Shown: piece by piece, positions 9,086-18,599 of the stretch
How the letters are laid out: each line of letters starts with the position of its first letter
How positions within the stretch are numbered: position 1 is the first letter of the stretch
Assembly (NCBI GenBank): GCA_964465735.1
Contig: CAYXKT010000001.1
Location: forward strand, 1 to 64,000
Direction: 5' to 3'
Length of the DNA: 64,000 nucleotides
From: Erginobacter sp964465735
GTDB lineage: Bacteria; Auribacterota; Erginobacteria; Erginobacterales; Erginobacteraceae
Notes under the pieces: generated by a model
What the model saw: only the letters and a program-made list of their open reading frames with translations
Told to the model about the DNA's origin: nothing
The model's database searches: none
Program-made: the position numbers and the translations under genes

Positions 9086-9425
9086 ATTGGGACTCCAATC
9101 AAAAAGAACGGAATCCCAGATGGTCTGATGAGTCGTTAGTGTAGTGTCTCGTAATTAGTGTCTGAATGAAAAACCCAATAACCAGGTCATCGCCAGGGGG
9201 GATGACGAAGCAATATTTTCCCTGGCAATGATTTGGAATTGTTGTCCAATATTTCCGCTATACTACATTAGGCACCAACATCGAAGCCAGTTCCGGATCC
9301 GATTCAATCCCATCCCTGGCTGAAGACGGATCTTCACCAAGTGTCTGCTAAGCCTGGCTGGAATCAAGGCATATCACTGTCCGCTCCTAACTGTCAATCA
9401 TCAATAGTCAACCGCCGATCTGCTA
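9086..9425. other. Intergenic region with partial REP-like sequence
   Basis: 340 bp without a convincing gene. Around 9185-9230, gtcatcgcca..gacgaagcaa..ttgccagg..caatga resembles a degenerate copy of the palindromic repeat seen intact at 44408-44486. Nothing else recognised. Confidence 0.4.
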
Positions 9426-10952
9426 ATGGGCCGTATCTACCAAATTGTCGGATTATTCTGTGTTTACCTGGTCTTTCACTATGTCTGGCAGGTATGCAAG
9501 GGGATAAAATATCGAAAATTGCTCCTCCCCGTTGTAGTTGCCCAGCTTTTTTTCGTGATGATCGGGTATTTTCATCTCTCGATTCCGGTATTGACATATC
9601 TGTTGATCGGCGGAGTCGGTATCCCAGCGCTGATCAATGGTGTAATGTTTGACCCCAATATCTTACTGATTGTCGCTGCGACCTATCTTCCCTTTAACCT
9701 TCTGCTCCCCGGTTCGTTCGGCGGATTTGCCACCGCGTTCAATCTGACCAATGTGGTGATAATCGCTATCCTGCTTTCTTTGGTCATCTCAAAAAAAGCG
9801 AATCCGGGCAAGAATTATTCCATATCGAAAGCGATAATGGTCCTCCTCGGAGCTTACGTGGTTTTATCTTTGATGTCGTATGTCAAGGGAAGCCTCTATT
9901 TCGGCTTGCCATATTTAATGGCTTTCGCCATCCCCGTCAAGCGTTGGTTAACCCCGGTAATCATATTTATTCTTTTCTACAGGATGATAAAAGGAAGGGA
10001 TATCATCAAGATAATATCCGCTATTTTAATGTTGATGGTGATTGTCAATATAACTTATGGCGTTCTGCAATGGGTTAATTTTGGTTTTGCCACTTACTCA
10101 GATTTCAAACGCCGCTTAACCGGGTTTAGCGGTCACCCGAATTTCTTTGGTGCCTTTATTGCCTATTACCTGGGTGTGATTGCTGGTCCGTTTTTGACGG
10201 ATTTTCGGAAGATTTCCGGGAAGTTCTTGTTGTTTCCGGCGTTGCTGGGGGTGCGTATCATTATCCCCACCAACTCCCGAGGAGGCTGGCTGGCTCTGGC
10301 TTCCGCCTTGCCCGTATTGAGTGTTTTTCGCAGCAAGTTAACTGTTCTGTTACTAATCTTCGGGGTTTGCTTAGTTATTATATTTCCGGATTATTTGATT
10401 CCGGAGACAGTACGGCTGCGGGTAGGAGGCGCGACCCGGACGGAAGTCGTGGAAGAGGATATTTATACTGCTCACAGTGCCGCTACGGTCCTTTCCGAAT
10501 CTAAGGAGATCAGTATCAAAAATCGCTGGGACCTTCTGGAAGCGGGGCTGGAAATGGCCAAGGAGAACATCTGGTTCGGCATCGGCTGGGGGGTCTTCCC
10601 TTTTCGCATCGGCGATTATAATCCCCGGCTTCGTCGAGCCTCAGCGCATAATATCTGGATTCAGATGCTCTGCGAGATGGGGTTGCTGACGGTAATCGCG
10701 CTTCTTCTGTCCCTGGCCTACCTATTTAAGGCGGGAATATATGTCGTTCGACGGGAACGTGATCCGATGCTGAAGGGGGTAGCTCTGGGCTTTATCGCCG
10801 CTATCCCCGCGGTTATTGTCGCCAATATGACCGGGAACCGTTTCGACGCCGAGGAACTGATGTACCCCTTCTGGATTCTCGCGGCCTGTGTGTTACAATT
10901 GAGAAACATTATTCAGACGGAAAGAACTCAGGAAAGATACAGGCCGACTTAG
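9426..10952 (+). CDS. O-antigen ligase / Wzy-like membrane protein
   Basis: 508-aa polytopic membrane protein with about ten or more hydrophobic segments. The Wzy_C-type core is visible: TGFSGHPNFFGAFIAYYL, then TNSRGGWLALASA, then a periplasmic loop and GIGWGVFPFR followed by ASAHNIWIQMLCEMGLL. These are hallmarks of O-antigen ligases and polymerases that join undecaprenyl-linked glycans at the periplasmic face. Ligase and polymerase cannot be told apart from sequence. ATG 9426 begins directly before the first hydrophobic segment, but the ribosome binding site is weak. Confidence 0.85.
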   Translation: MGRIYQIVGLFCVYLVFHYVWQVCKGIKYRKLLLPVVVAQLFFVMIGYFHLSIPVLTYLLIGGVGIPALINGVMFDPNILLIVAATYLPFNLLLPGSFGGFATAFNLTNVVIIAILLSLVISKKANPGKNYSISKAIMVLLGAYVVLSLMSYVKGSLYFGLPYLMAFAIPVKRWLTPVIIFILFYRMIKGRDIIKIISAILMLMVIVNITYGVLQWVNFGFATYSDFKRRLTGFSGHPNFFGAFIAYYLGVIAGPFLTDFRKISGKFLLFPALLGVRIIIPTNSRGGWLALASALPVLSVFRSKLTVLLLIFGVCLVIIFPDYLIPETVRLRVGGATRTEVVEEDIYTAHSAATVLSESKEISIKNRWDLLEAGLEMAKENIWFGIGWGVFPFRIGDYNPRLRRASAHNIWIQMLCEMGLLTVIALLLSLAYLFKAGIYVVRRERDPMLKGVALGFIAAIPAVIVANMTGNRFDAEELMYPFWILAACVLQLRNIIQTERTQERYRPT

Positions 10953-11155
10953 TCTGGATCGAAAATCAATATATGCTCAGTCATTGCAAGAAGCCCGAAC
11001 GCGGTGAGGAGGGTGAAGTAGTTTCAACCCGATGATTGTTCAAGAGCCGCTTCCCCCCGATAGATCAGGGTTCGCGATGAAAAATTACGCAATCGGTGGT
11101 TTTGGCCAGCACGCGCACCTGATCGGAATATATTGGTAACGCTCATCCGTGGATT

Positions 11156-12016
11156 ATGATTCCTTATGTCCTGTTTTCTCGGAGAACCGTTACCTGCCTG
11201 TTGTGGCACGGCATCCCGGTTAAGCGTATATGTCTCCTAAAGCCACGCTGGAGGAATTATCCCAATTGGGTGGTGAAGTATTTTTACTTTTCGATGTATT
11301 CATACTGGATATGCAGTTCCTTTGTTGATCGTTTGGCCACTGCACTGTGCGTTGGATTGCCGATTGATCGGGTTTTGATTACCGGCTATCCGCGTAATGA
11401 TTATCTGATTGAGCAAAAACAATCAACTACCCGTGATCTGCTGGACCGCTTCCCCTACTTGCGGAAAAAAGTAATCCTATATGCCCCCACGTGACGACAA
11501 AACAGTATTGTCTGTTTTTCCCCTTCTCCGATTAGTCCTTGGAGAGAATCAACGAATTCCTGGAGGAAAGCGATATTTTTATCTTGCTGCGAGGGCATAG
11601 GTATGAACGTAGAGAAATTGGAGCCATCGATTAGTACTTTCATTGGAGACCGGATGTTGGACGCATCAAAAAATATCTTCGAAGATGTTCAGGAGCTATT
11701 GCCCCACATTGATATCTTGATTAGTGATTGTTCTGGGGCCTGGTTGGATTACCTGCTTCTGAATTGTCCGATCGTATTTGTCCCCTACGATCTGGAGGAG
11801 TTCGAGAAGGAAACAGGCCTGTTTTATAACCATGACTTCGTTATCCCCGGTCCGAAGGTTGCCACGGCTGCAGAGTTGATCGAGGCTCTTCGGGAATATA
11901 TCCGCTATCCGGAGAAGGATTCTGAGAGACGCCAATTGATTAAAGGCCTATTCCATCAGTATGATGACGGCCGTTCGTATGAGCGGTTATACGAAATTGT
12001 CAAACCGATAACCTGA
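11156..12016 (+). pseudogene. Decayed copy of TagF-like glycerophosphotransferase
   Basis: Close copy (nearly 90% by eye in the best stretch) of the intact gene at 25594-26796, lacking the first ~115 codons. The frame runs through LWHGIPVKRICLLKPRW to YAPT and stops at a TGA (11492-11494) where the intact gene has TGG in YAPTWR. Further lesions follow, including a TAG where the intact copy reads YDAFIGD. The C-terminal part is open again at 11603-12016 (SDCSGAWLDYLLLNCPIVF). The upstream 10953-11155 stretch has no gene. Together with the next pseudogene it is a dead duplicate of 25930-27240. Confidence 0.9.
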
Positions 12017-12032
12017 ATCCAGTCCTGAATCT

Positions 12033-12490
12033 GTGAAAATATTGGGCGAAATCGCTCAACAGACCTGTGCCCAGTTTTTTAAGAATGTTATCTCGACCTT
12101 GAGGAGTCGCGGTCACGAAGTCCGAATTTTGAGTCGCGAGCGCGAATGTACCGTGGAATTGCTTGACGAGTATGGCATTGACCATTCTATCATCAGCAAG
12201 TTTATACCGGGTAAGTATAATTTATAGAATGAACCCTTGGCCAGGGATTACAGGATATGGAAAGCGAGTCGTTGTTTTCAGCCCGACTTGATTTTAACCG
12301 CCAGCATTGCCGGTGTTCCCGCGGCGAAATTATTGAGAGTCCCCTCGCTATTGCAGAATGACAACGGTAAATCGGCTGGCTTGCTCCACTGGTTGATGGT
12401 CTTTTTCACCACATATGTCTTGCCCCCTGATTGCCAGGATGAGAACTGCGGAATCAAGTCGGCTGCACTGATGGAAAAACAATTATGTGG
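12033..12490 (+). pseudogene. Decayed copy of DUF354 glycosyltransferase-like gene
   Basis: Starts GTG at 12033 and parallels the intact gene at 26814: AQQTCAQFFKNVISTL, then SRERECTVELL, then a stop after FIPGKYNL where the intact copy continues. Homology resumes in the same order (LTASIAGVPAAKLLRVPSLL) until about 12450 and is then lost. About two thirds of the parent gene is missing. Confidence 0.88.
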
Positions 12491-12615
12491 AATTGCAGGC
12501 GTTAATGTGATTTACTTCGTAAATACTTTTTTGATTTAAACCTATCGACAGAAACTCGAGAAAGTTTCTCGCGGAAAGTTAAAGTTCGACACTGGATTGT
12601 CGGAAGTATTTAATT

Positions 12616-13572
12616 ATGAAGCATATATCCGTATCAGTTGTAGTTCCGATGTTCAATGAAGAGGAGGTGATCTCGGACACGATCGCCGCTATCACCGCTG
12701 AACTTGGTTCGCTGGATGCGAAGTGGGAGTTGATCCTGGTAAACGACGGCAGTACCGATCGGACGGCCGAGATCTGTCGGCGCGAAGCCGAGCGAGAATC
12801 CGGGATCAAGGTGGTCGATTATAACCTCAATCGGGGCCGGGGGTACGCTCTTCGACGCGGCTTTGCCGCCGCTTCGGGAAAATTCTTGATCAGCATCGAC
12901 GCCGACCTGACGTATTCTGCGGATCACATCTCCCGGATCTGGCGGGAACTCAATGAATCCGGCACGGACGTGGTCTTGGGTTCGGTCTATATGAAAGGGG
13001 GCCGGGCGGTCAATGTCCCCTTCAAGCGCCTTTTGATCAGTCGGATCGGTAATTTGATTCTCGGCCTCGCTTTCCCGGGAAGGATCAAGACCATCACCTG
13101 CGTTCTGAGGGGTTACCGGCGGGAGGTACTTGATGCTCTCGACCTGGAGTCGGATGACAAGGAGATCCACCTGGAGATCTTGGCCAAGGCCATCTCGGTT
13201 GGTTTCAATGTTCGGGAGATCCCGGCCGTACTGACCGCCCGCCGCCAGGGAAAGTCGAAGTTCCGGTTCAAGGCCACTTCCATCTCCCACCTACTCTTTT
13301 CCTTTTACCAGAAGCCGATGATAATTTTCGGTTTCGCCGGAATAGTAATGGTGATAATCGGTTTCATCCTCGGCATTATATTCGTTGTCCAGCGGTATAT
13401 GGGGATCCTGGATCCCACTCGGCCCATCTTTCTGCTGATGATCCTGATGCTGCTGGGCGGAATCCAGATGCTCAGTTTCGGGTTCGTGGCCAACCAGATC
13501 GGGATCATCAAGAAAGAAATCTACAAGGTCCAGAAGGAAAACCGGGAAATAATCAGGCGGAGCTCGAAGTAG
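12616..13572 (+). CDS. GT2 polyprenyl-phosphate glycosyltransferase (DPM1-like)
   Basis: 318 aa. The GT-A domain starts SVVVPMFNEEEVI, with VNDGSTD, RGRGYALRRGF, and an ISIDADLTY metal-binding region. The C-terminus has two transmembrane helices (about residues 235-258 and 270-293), as in membrane-anchored synthases of polyprenyl-phosphate sugars. Such enzymes feed GT39/GT-C transferases, and a GT39-type gene follows 78 bp later. Paralogous to 15282-16286 (about half identical by eye). Role: making a polyprenyl-phosphate sugar at the inner leaflet. Confidence 0.9.
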   Translation: MKHISVSVVVPMFNEEEVISDTIAAITAELGSLDAKWELILVNDGSTDRTAEICRREAERESGIKVVDYNLNRGRGYALRRGFAAASGKFLISIDADLTYSADHISRIWRELNESGTDVVLGSVYMKGGRAVNVPFKRLLISRIGNLILGLAFPGRIKTITCVLRGYRREVLDALDLESDDKEIHLEILAKAISVGFNVREIPAVLTARRQGKSKFRFKATSISHLLFSFYQKPMIIFGFAGIVMVIIGFILGIIFVVQRYMGILDPTRPIFLLMILMLLGGIQMLSFGFVANQIGIIKKEIYKVQKENREIIRRSSK

Positions 13573-13649
13573 GCACATTTGATTCCGGTACCTTGGGTCG
13601 GGCGGGGGCTCTGACGCCGGAACTTGCCGGGGAGTGAAAATAATACGGG

Positions 13650-15212
13650 ATGAGATTCAAGCCGGGTTATATTCTGCTATTGCTGATCATCATCGGGGCC
13701 GTTCTGAGGTTGCTGGCGGCCACCGAAACCGAGCTGGCGGCCGACGATGCGATCAGTGTGGTCCAGGCTTCGGGGAATTACTGGTCCTTCCAGAAGGTAT
13801 TGCCGTCCCGGGTCGCCCCTTCCAGCCGCTTCCGGGAGATCGTGGTGCCCGGGAAGCGTCTCCCCCTGAAGACGCTTATCGCCGACCGGCCGGGCTGGCC
13901 CCATCCCCCGCTGTTTTTTATCCTCCTCCACCACTGGATTGTTCTGCTTGGTTATTCGACATTCAAGGCTTCTCTTCTGGCGGTGATATTCGGGGTCCTG
14001 GCGATACCGATGTTCTATCTGCTCTGCGTTCAGATGGTATCGAAAAAGGAAGCCTTGATAGCGACCTCTTTCCTGACGTTTTCCGGGCTGGCCATCCAAG
14101 TTTCCCAGTTCATCCGGCACTATTCGCTGATTCTCTTTCTCGGGCACGCCTTTCTCTACCTGACCCTCCGGCTGACCCGGGAGGATGGCAGGAAGCTGTC
14201 AACTTATGCGCTGCTGGTTATAGTCGGGACAATCTCGATATTCAGCCACTATCTCTTCCTCTGGGTATTTGTTGCCGCGAATATCTATTATCTGGCAAGC
14301 TGCCTCCGTGAGAAAAAGATCATCTTGCGATGGTTGATCTGCCAGGTGCTGATCGTTTTTGCCTCACTCCCGACCTTGCTGGATTTTTTCCTGCTTCGCC
14401 CGCCCGACGAGGCCAACATCCCCTATATGAGCTTCATCGGAGCAACTACCATAGTTAAAGGCATCGGTTATATGATCTCGGGTTATTTTTACCGCTACCA
14501 GTACGGATATGAATCCGGGGTTGACCAGGTGCTGGGGCGTCTGGCTATTGTTCTGATTGTGGTCCTAACCTTTATCGCCGTCAGGAACCGGAGTAAGGTA
14601 AGGAATTTTGGTATGCCCTGGACGTTGCTCGGGGTTGTTTTTCTCATTTCGGCTGGCTTGGTCTATCAAAGCCGCCGGGAGATACTGCTGCAGTTGCCAT
14701 ACTATTACATATTCGGCGGCACGGCGATCTTCATTTTGGCCGCGGTCGGGTTATGCAATTTAAAGCCCGTCTGGGCGCGCTGGCCCCTGTTAGCGGTTAT
14801 GCTGATTGGCACCACCACCTCGATCAGGTGGTGGCCCTTTGAAAGTCCCCGCAAGTTCAGTTCGATTGCCGGATATATAATGGAGGAATATCAACCGGGA
14901 GACCTGATCGTCATTGATAATCCGAAGATGTCCTTGGTCGGTCCGCTGTTCATATACTTTGGGAAAAAGGAAGTGGATATCCTCTGCCTGCACCGGGACG
15001 AACTGATGCCGCTTTTGGAAAAAGGGAGTATGGAAGACTTATTCTCAAGAAATAGGATATTCTACCTGCAAAATCTCATTCGGATGAGTCGGGATCCGGA
15101 GGAACTGGAGTACTTAAGCGATCTGTTCAAGAGAAGTTTCGACGAAACGAAAGTGAACAGGTTCAGGCATTTCACCACCGTTTTTGAATATAGCAACAAG
15201 TCACTGCGGTAA
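13650..15212 (+). CDS. GT39/ArnT-like membrane glycosyltransferase (GT-C)
   Basis: 520-aa polytopic protein with an N-terminal hydrophobic helix, an acidic DD pair in the first periplasmic loop (AADDAISV) matching the catalytic Asp/Glu position of GT-C enzymes, a PHPPLFFILLHHW segment, and about ten hydrophobic stretches. It probably uses a polyprenyl-phosphate sugar from the adjacent GT2 enzymes to modify a glycan or protein in the periplasm. It lies between two GT2 paralogues in one apparent operon. Confidence 0.85.
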   Translation: MRFKPGYILLLLIIIGAVLRLLAATETELAADDAISVVQASGNYWSFQKVLPSRVAPSSRFREIVVPGKRLPLKTLIADRPGWPHPPLFFILLHHWIVLLGYSTFKASLLAVIFGVLAIPMFYLLCVQMVSKKEALIATSFLTFSGLAIQVSQFIRHYSLILFLGHAFLYLTLRLTREDGRKLSTYALLVIVGTISIFSHYLFLWVFVAANIYYLASCLREKKIILRWLICQVLIVFASLPTLLDFFLLRPPDEANIPYMSFIGATTIVKGIGYMISGYFYRYQYGYESGVDQVLGRLAIVLIVVLTFIAVRNRSKVRNFGMPWTLLGVVFLISAGLVYQSRREILLQLPYYYIFGGTAIFILAAVGLCNLKPVWARWPLLAVMLIGTTTSIRWWPFESPRKFSSIAGYIMEEYQPGDLIVIDNPKMSLVGPLFIYFGKKEVDILCLHRDELMPLLEKGSMEDLFSRNRIFYLQNLIRMSRDPEELEYLSDLFKRSFDETKVNRFRHFTTVFEYSNKSLR

Positions 15213-15281
15213 AACCCTGCACCTTTCCGTTGATGCGGAACGGGATTGATTCGGGGCGTGCCGGACAAGAGGAAAGTTAAT

Positions 15282-16286
15282 ATGCAAAGTAATGATCCGA
15301 GTATCGTGGATCTATCTGTCATAGCCCCGATGTACAATGAGGGTCGTTGGATAGAAAAGAATATCGAACGGCTGCTTGACACTTTGACCGGGAGGGAGGA
15401 CAACTGGGAATTGATCCTGGTCAATGACGGCAGCGTCGACAACACGCTTGACCTGGTCCGGGAAAAGGCGAAAAAGGAACCCCGTCTCCGGGTGGTGACC
15501 TACCCGGAAAACCGGGGGCGGGGTTACGCCCTGCGGCAGGGGTTCCGCGCTGCCCGGGGGAAGTACGTGGTCACCACCGAGTCAGACCTGAACTGGGGCA
15601 CGGAGATCATCAACAAGCTCTACGGGGAGCTCAGGCAGGGTTCCGCGGATATGGTGATAGCCTCACCATACCTGGAGGGAGGGAAGCTGGAATGCGTTCC
15701 CTGGAACCGGGTCTTTTTGAGCAAGTTTGGTAACAAGATCCTGACCTGGGCGGTGCCGGGCAAGCTGTCGATGGTCAGCGGGATGACCAGGGGATACCGG
15801 AAGGAGGTCCTGGATTCCCTGCTCTTGGAGTCCGACGGGAAGGAGATACACCTGGAAATAGTCTCCAAGGCAATCGCCAACGGTTTCCGGGTGGTCGAAC
15901 TGCCGGAAGTCCTGAGCTGGAAAGGTCAGGAAGCCAGAGCCATCGAAAAAAAGTCGGGGTTCCGCTCCGGGAGCCTGATCCGGAGCCATCTCAACTTCTC
16001 CTTTTACGAGAAGCCGATGATGCTCTTCGGCGGGGTCGGGTTGATTTTGCTCATCCTCGGGACTATCTTTGCCTTCCATATTATGCTGTTGAGATTCAAG
16101 GGAACCCTGACCCCCAACCGGCCCCTGGTGACGCTGACCATAATCTTTATCCTGGCCGGGATCCAGATCCTGACCCTTGGTTTTGTCGCGAACTATATTG
16201 GAGCTCTTAGGAAAGAAATGTTTAAAATTCAAAAACAGAACCGAGATCTGGAAAAAAAAGTTACATCGTGGGATAATAGCTTTTAA
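15282..16286 (+). CDS. GT2 polyprenyl-phosphate glycosyltransferase (DPM1-like)
   Basis: About 334 aa. GT-A domain: SVIAPMYNEGRWI, VNDGSVDN, RGRGYALRQGF, and TTESDLNWG at the metal site, where an Asp of the usual DxD region is replaced by Glu-Ser. Two C-terminal membrane helices follow KPMMLFGG. Start set at ATG 15282, preceded by GAGGAAAG; the open frame reaches 15246. A third, broken copy lies at 25011-25564 and is very similar over its last 100 residues. Confidence 0.9.
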   Translation: MQSNDPSIVDLSVIAPMYNEGRWIEKNIERLLDTLTGREDNWELILVNDGSVDNTLDLVREKAKKEPRLRVVTYPENRGRGYALRQGFRAARGKYVVTTESDLNWGTEIINKLYGELRQGSADMVIASPYLEGGKLECVPWNRVFLSKFGNKILTWAVPGKLSMVSGMTRGYRKEVLDSLLLESDGKEIHLEIVSKAIANGFRVVELPEVLSWKGQEARAIEKKSGFRSGSLIRSHLNFSFYEKPMMLFGGVGLILLILGTIFAFHIMLLRFKGTLTPNRPLVTLTIIFILAGIQILTLGFVANYIGALRKEMFKIQKQNRDLEKKVTSWDNSF

Positions 16287-16422
16287 TTTATTCGATCTCA
16301 GTAGCATCCTAACATTAGTCGAGGAATATCAACTGGTTATGGGGGCGCCTTGCTCCAAACTATAACTGGAATATATAAGTGTATTCAGATAAAAGTCTCT
16401 ACTGTTTTATAAGCCTGCAATT

Positions 16423-16521
16423 GTCATTGTGAGGAGCCGAAGGCGACGAAGCAATCTTTAGACTGAGATTGCTTGTCCATCTTCCGTCTGAAGCCGGATA
16501 AAAAAGCCAGATCGCAATGAC
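16423..16521. repeat. REP-like palindrome (gtcattg...caatgac), degraded copy
   Basis: Starts gtcattgtgaggagcc and ends gatcgcaatgac. The internal gacgaagcaat and attgctt segments pair in inverted orientation. Same family as the cleaner copy at 44408-44486. It lies just downstream of a GT2 gene and could act as a transcription-ending or mRNA-stabilising hairpin (inference). Confidence 0.7.
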
Positions 16522-16537
16522 AATCAATAATGTTTTT

Positions 16538-16555
16538 AAAAGGCTAAAGTGTTAC
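16538..16555. repeat. Solo end of the 255-bp element (aaaggctaaagtgttac)
   Basis: The terminal sequence aaaaggctaaagtgttac matches the right end of the element at 59361-59615 and of the partial copy ending at 38251. The rest of the element is absent, leaving a solo terminus next to the REP-like palindrome. Confidence 0.55.
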
Positions 16556-16799
16556 AAATACTCTGGTTTCGCCCTTTCTCATTTGTATAGCTATGCCGAC
16601 AATAAGATCCAGTTTTACGCATAGATTAGCGTATTGTCGGAGTAAGTCATATTGCTCCCTTTTGTTCTTTTCGTCTAAATCCAGGAATGGGTTTATGGTC
16701 CGGCTTTATTCCTCCCCTCAGCTAAACAATAATAAAATTACCGAACAAATATTTGGTTGCGGCTGGTTTTATTCTTGGTGCCAATATAGTTTTAATATC

Positions 16800-16962
16800 A
16801 CCTAAATTGAGCGATTCTATGCGGCGAACTGCACCAATCTTTTGCCTCCGAACGGATATTGAAAATCCTCGCCATATCTCCTGGATATGGCTGCGGTTTC
16901 CGCAACCCGTCGGCCAGCAAAATCTTAGCACATTTCATCCGCAATAATCGCTCAACTTAGGT
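16800..16962 (+). mobile_element. 163-bp inverted-repeat element (MITE-like), copy A
   Basis: Begins acctaaattgagcgatt and ends aatcgctcaacttaggt, so the ~17-bp termini are inverted repeats with one mismatch. Flanked by a 3-bp direct repeat atc (16797-16799 and 16963-16965). The whole unit is a loose long palindrome centred on gccatatctcctggatatggc. Two more copies of exactly 163 bp lie at 25243-25405 (opposite orientation) and 56773-56935. No transposase is present, so it would be mobilised in trans. Confidence 0.85.
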
Positions 16963-16969
16963 ATCATTT

Positions 16970-17254
16970 TGCATAGGATATTTTTATCACCAGATGGGTT
17001 TACGTGTCGGCCTTGCAGAAATTACATTATGTTATTCTATTTCGATGTTAGCCGGATTTTTCTCGATGGTTCCATTGGGGCTAGGTGTGGTGGAAGTTAG
17101 TTTTGTCTTTTTGATGAACAAATTTGGATATAGCACCGAAATATCCTCAGTTGTAATTTTAGGCCAGCGATTAATCTGGACTTTTTTCCCTGCTATATTA
17201 AGTATGCCAGTGATAATCCGGAAATGGATATCTTGGCTTAAGTGTGTCCCTTAA
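16970..17254 (+). pseudogene. C-terminal fragment of UPF0104 membrane protein
   Basis: Open frame directly after the 163-bp element, reading MGLRVGLAEI, then SISMLAGFFSMVPLGLGVVE, then a final membrane segment. This matches the C-terminal third of UPF0104/LPG-synthase-TM proteins, seen intact at 5817-6845 and 27848-28813. The upstream two thirds are not recognisable before the element (16556-16799). A remnant, not a functional gene. Confidence 0.7.
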
Positions 17255-17306
17255 AGTTTAGAATAACCAGACTAAAGCAAGCTTGTCTTTGTCGTTAGTG
17301 ATTCAA

Positions 17307-17734
17307 ATGAAGAATCGAATCGTCATCCTGGTCCTGCTCGCGGTCCTAGCATTATTTCTCCGGGTTCACGGGATCAACTACTACTCCTAGGCGACGAGCA
17401 TTTCCACGTTTACAACTCCCTGGGTCTGGCCAGCGGGCAGCTGCCTGGGAACTTTCACCGGATAGTCCTGTTTATATTTTATGGAGTGTTTTACTCAGTC
17501 TGGTGGGCGGGGGGGATATTCCGCGATGCCCGGGAGTTTATTGGCCTCTATCTCGCCCGGATGCAAATCTTCTACTACGCGGGACGCTTCTTCGAGTCAC
17601 TGGCGGGGGCAGCGTCCGTACCCCTTCTCTATCTGCTGGGGAAAAAGATGTTTTCTCCGTTGGTCGGTTTCATCGCCGCCTTTTTCCTGGCGGTCAGCCC
17701 GGTGGCGGTGGAGATCTCTCAAAAAGCCCGCTGA
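17307..17734 (+). pseudogene. N-terminal fragment of GT39-type transferase, frameshifted
   Basis: Starts ATG 17307 and parallels the intact gene at 28861-30630: LFLRVHGINYYS, then a one-base shift at the YSYGDEH motif, then in another frame MFYSVWWAGGIFRDAREFIG through LLYLLGKKMFSPLVGFIAAF and VSPVAVEISQ, ending in a stop at 17732-17734. The remaining ~400 codons of the parent are missing. Confidence 0.88.
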
Positions 17735-17753
17735 ATAAAAAACAAGGGCCGTG

Positions 17754-17885
17754 ATGAAGTCCGGGATTAAAATCTGTGTTAAATGGTTGTTGCCAGTCGC
17801 TGTCTACTTGTTCCTGGCCTTCGACGGTAATACCCACTGGGCCGAAACGAATGTTCTCTACAAAGCGGCTAATGCGAAGGATTGA
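17754..17885 (+). pseudogene. N-terminal fragment of GT-C membrane protein (copy of 52633 gene)
   Basis: 44 codons (43 residues) from ATG 17754 that match the start of the gene at 52633: hydrophobic leader, then LFLAFDGNTHWAETNVLYK against LFLAFDGITHWDETNYLYK. The catalytic-type Asp of HWDE has become Ala. The frame ends at 17883-17885, where sequence homologous to the FemAB-like gene begins on the other strand. The same two genes flank 52633-56157 in the same relative orientation. Confidence 0.8.
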
Positions 17886-18581
17886 TGAATTTGCTCGGTG
17901 GCCCGCATTCCCCAAGCCGGACCGCGGGGAGGTGTTGGAACTGTTTCATCCATTTTTCAAGATTATCCTCTCTCCTCAAGCGGTGGTATTTGCCCCTGAA
18001 GTCTCGTTCCAGGTAGTGACGGCGGTTGCGGATGTTGCGGCGTGTCCGGCTGTCGTTACATTGCAGATAGGTCTCGATATAGGGGGAATCTCGACATAGT
18101 AGCCCGGCTCTCGGTTGATGGCTTCCCGATCCGGGAAACAGGCGGCCAAGAAGCCACCCAGGAGCGAGTCTTTCCGCAGGTCGCTGAAGACAGCGATGTT
18201 CCCGTCCAGGTCCCGGGAGATGAACGGAGCCAAAGTTTCCAGACACTCTTGCCGGTGTTCGGGCCGGCAGATCAGGTCAAGATACTCGGAGCGGACCGTA
18301 TCCCCGGTGCCGATGAAAAGGAGTTCTCGAATCCAGCCGAATGGGCACAGAGGTCTTCTCTGGGTATACAGTGGCAGGAAGTCGATTAGTTCGTTGACTT
18401 TCCGGAAGGTAAGGCAATGCGGCTGCTTCTGTCCGCCGAAGACCTCCCACCAGGTGTAGAGCTACTCCCAGGTCAGGAAGAGGTTGTCTGCCGGGCTCTC
18501 CGGCAGGAGCCCCCGCCATTCATTCTCCAGCGCTGCAAAAGCCTGTTCGTTGTCGCTAACCCTGAGGTCAAGCGCAGTCAT
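17886..18581 (-). pseudogene. Decayed copy of FemAB/BioF2-like acetyltransferase gene
   Basis: From ATG at 18581 the minus strand reads a degraded version of the gene at 55069-56157: LENEWRGLLPESPADNLFLT, then a TAG where the intact copy has Trp (TWEWV), then FIGTGDTVRSEYLDL, then frameshifts, with NIRNRRHYLERDFR in another frame. Homology ends near SKFINPSH, so the last third is missing and abuts the GT-C fragment. Confidence 0.88.
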
Positions 18582-18599
18582 CTCCGGGTTTCCGGGGGT

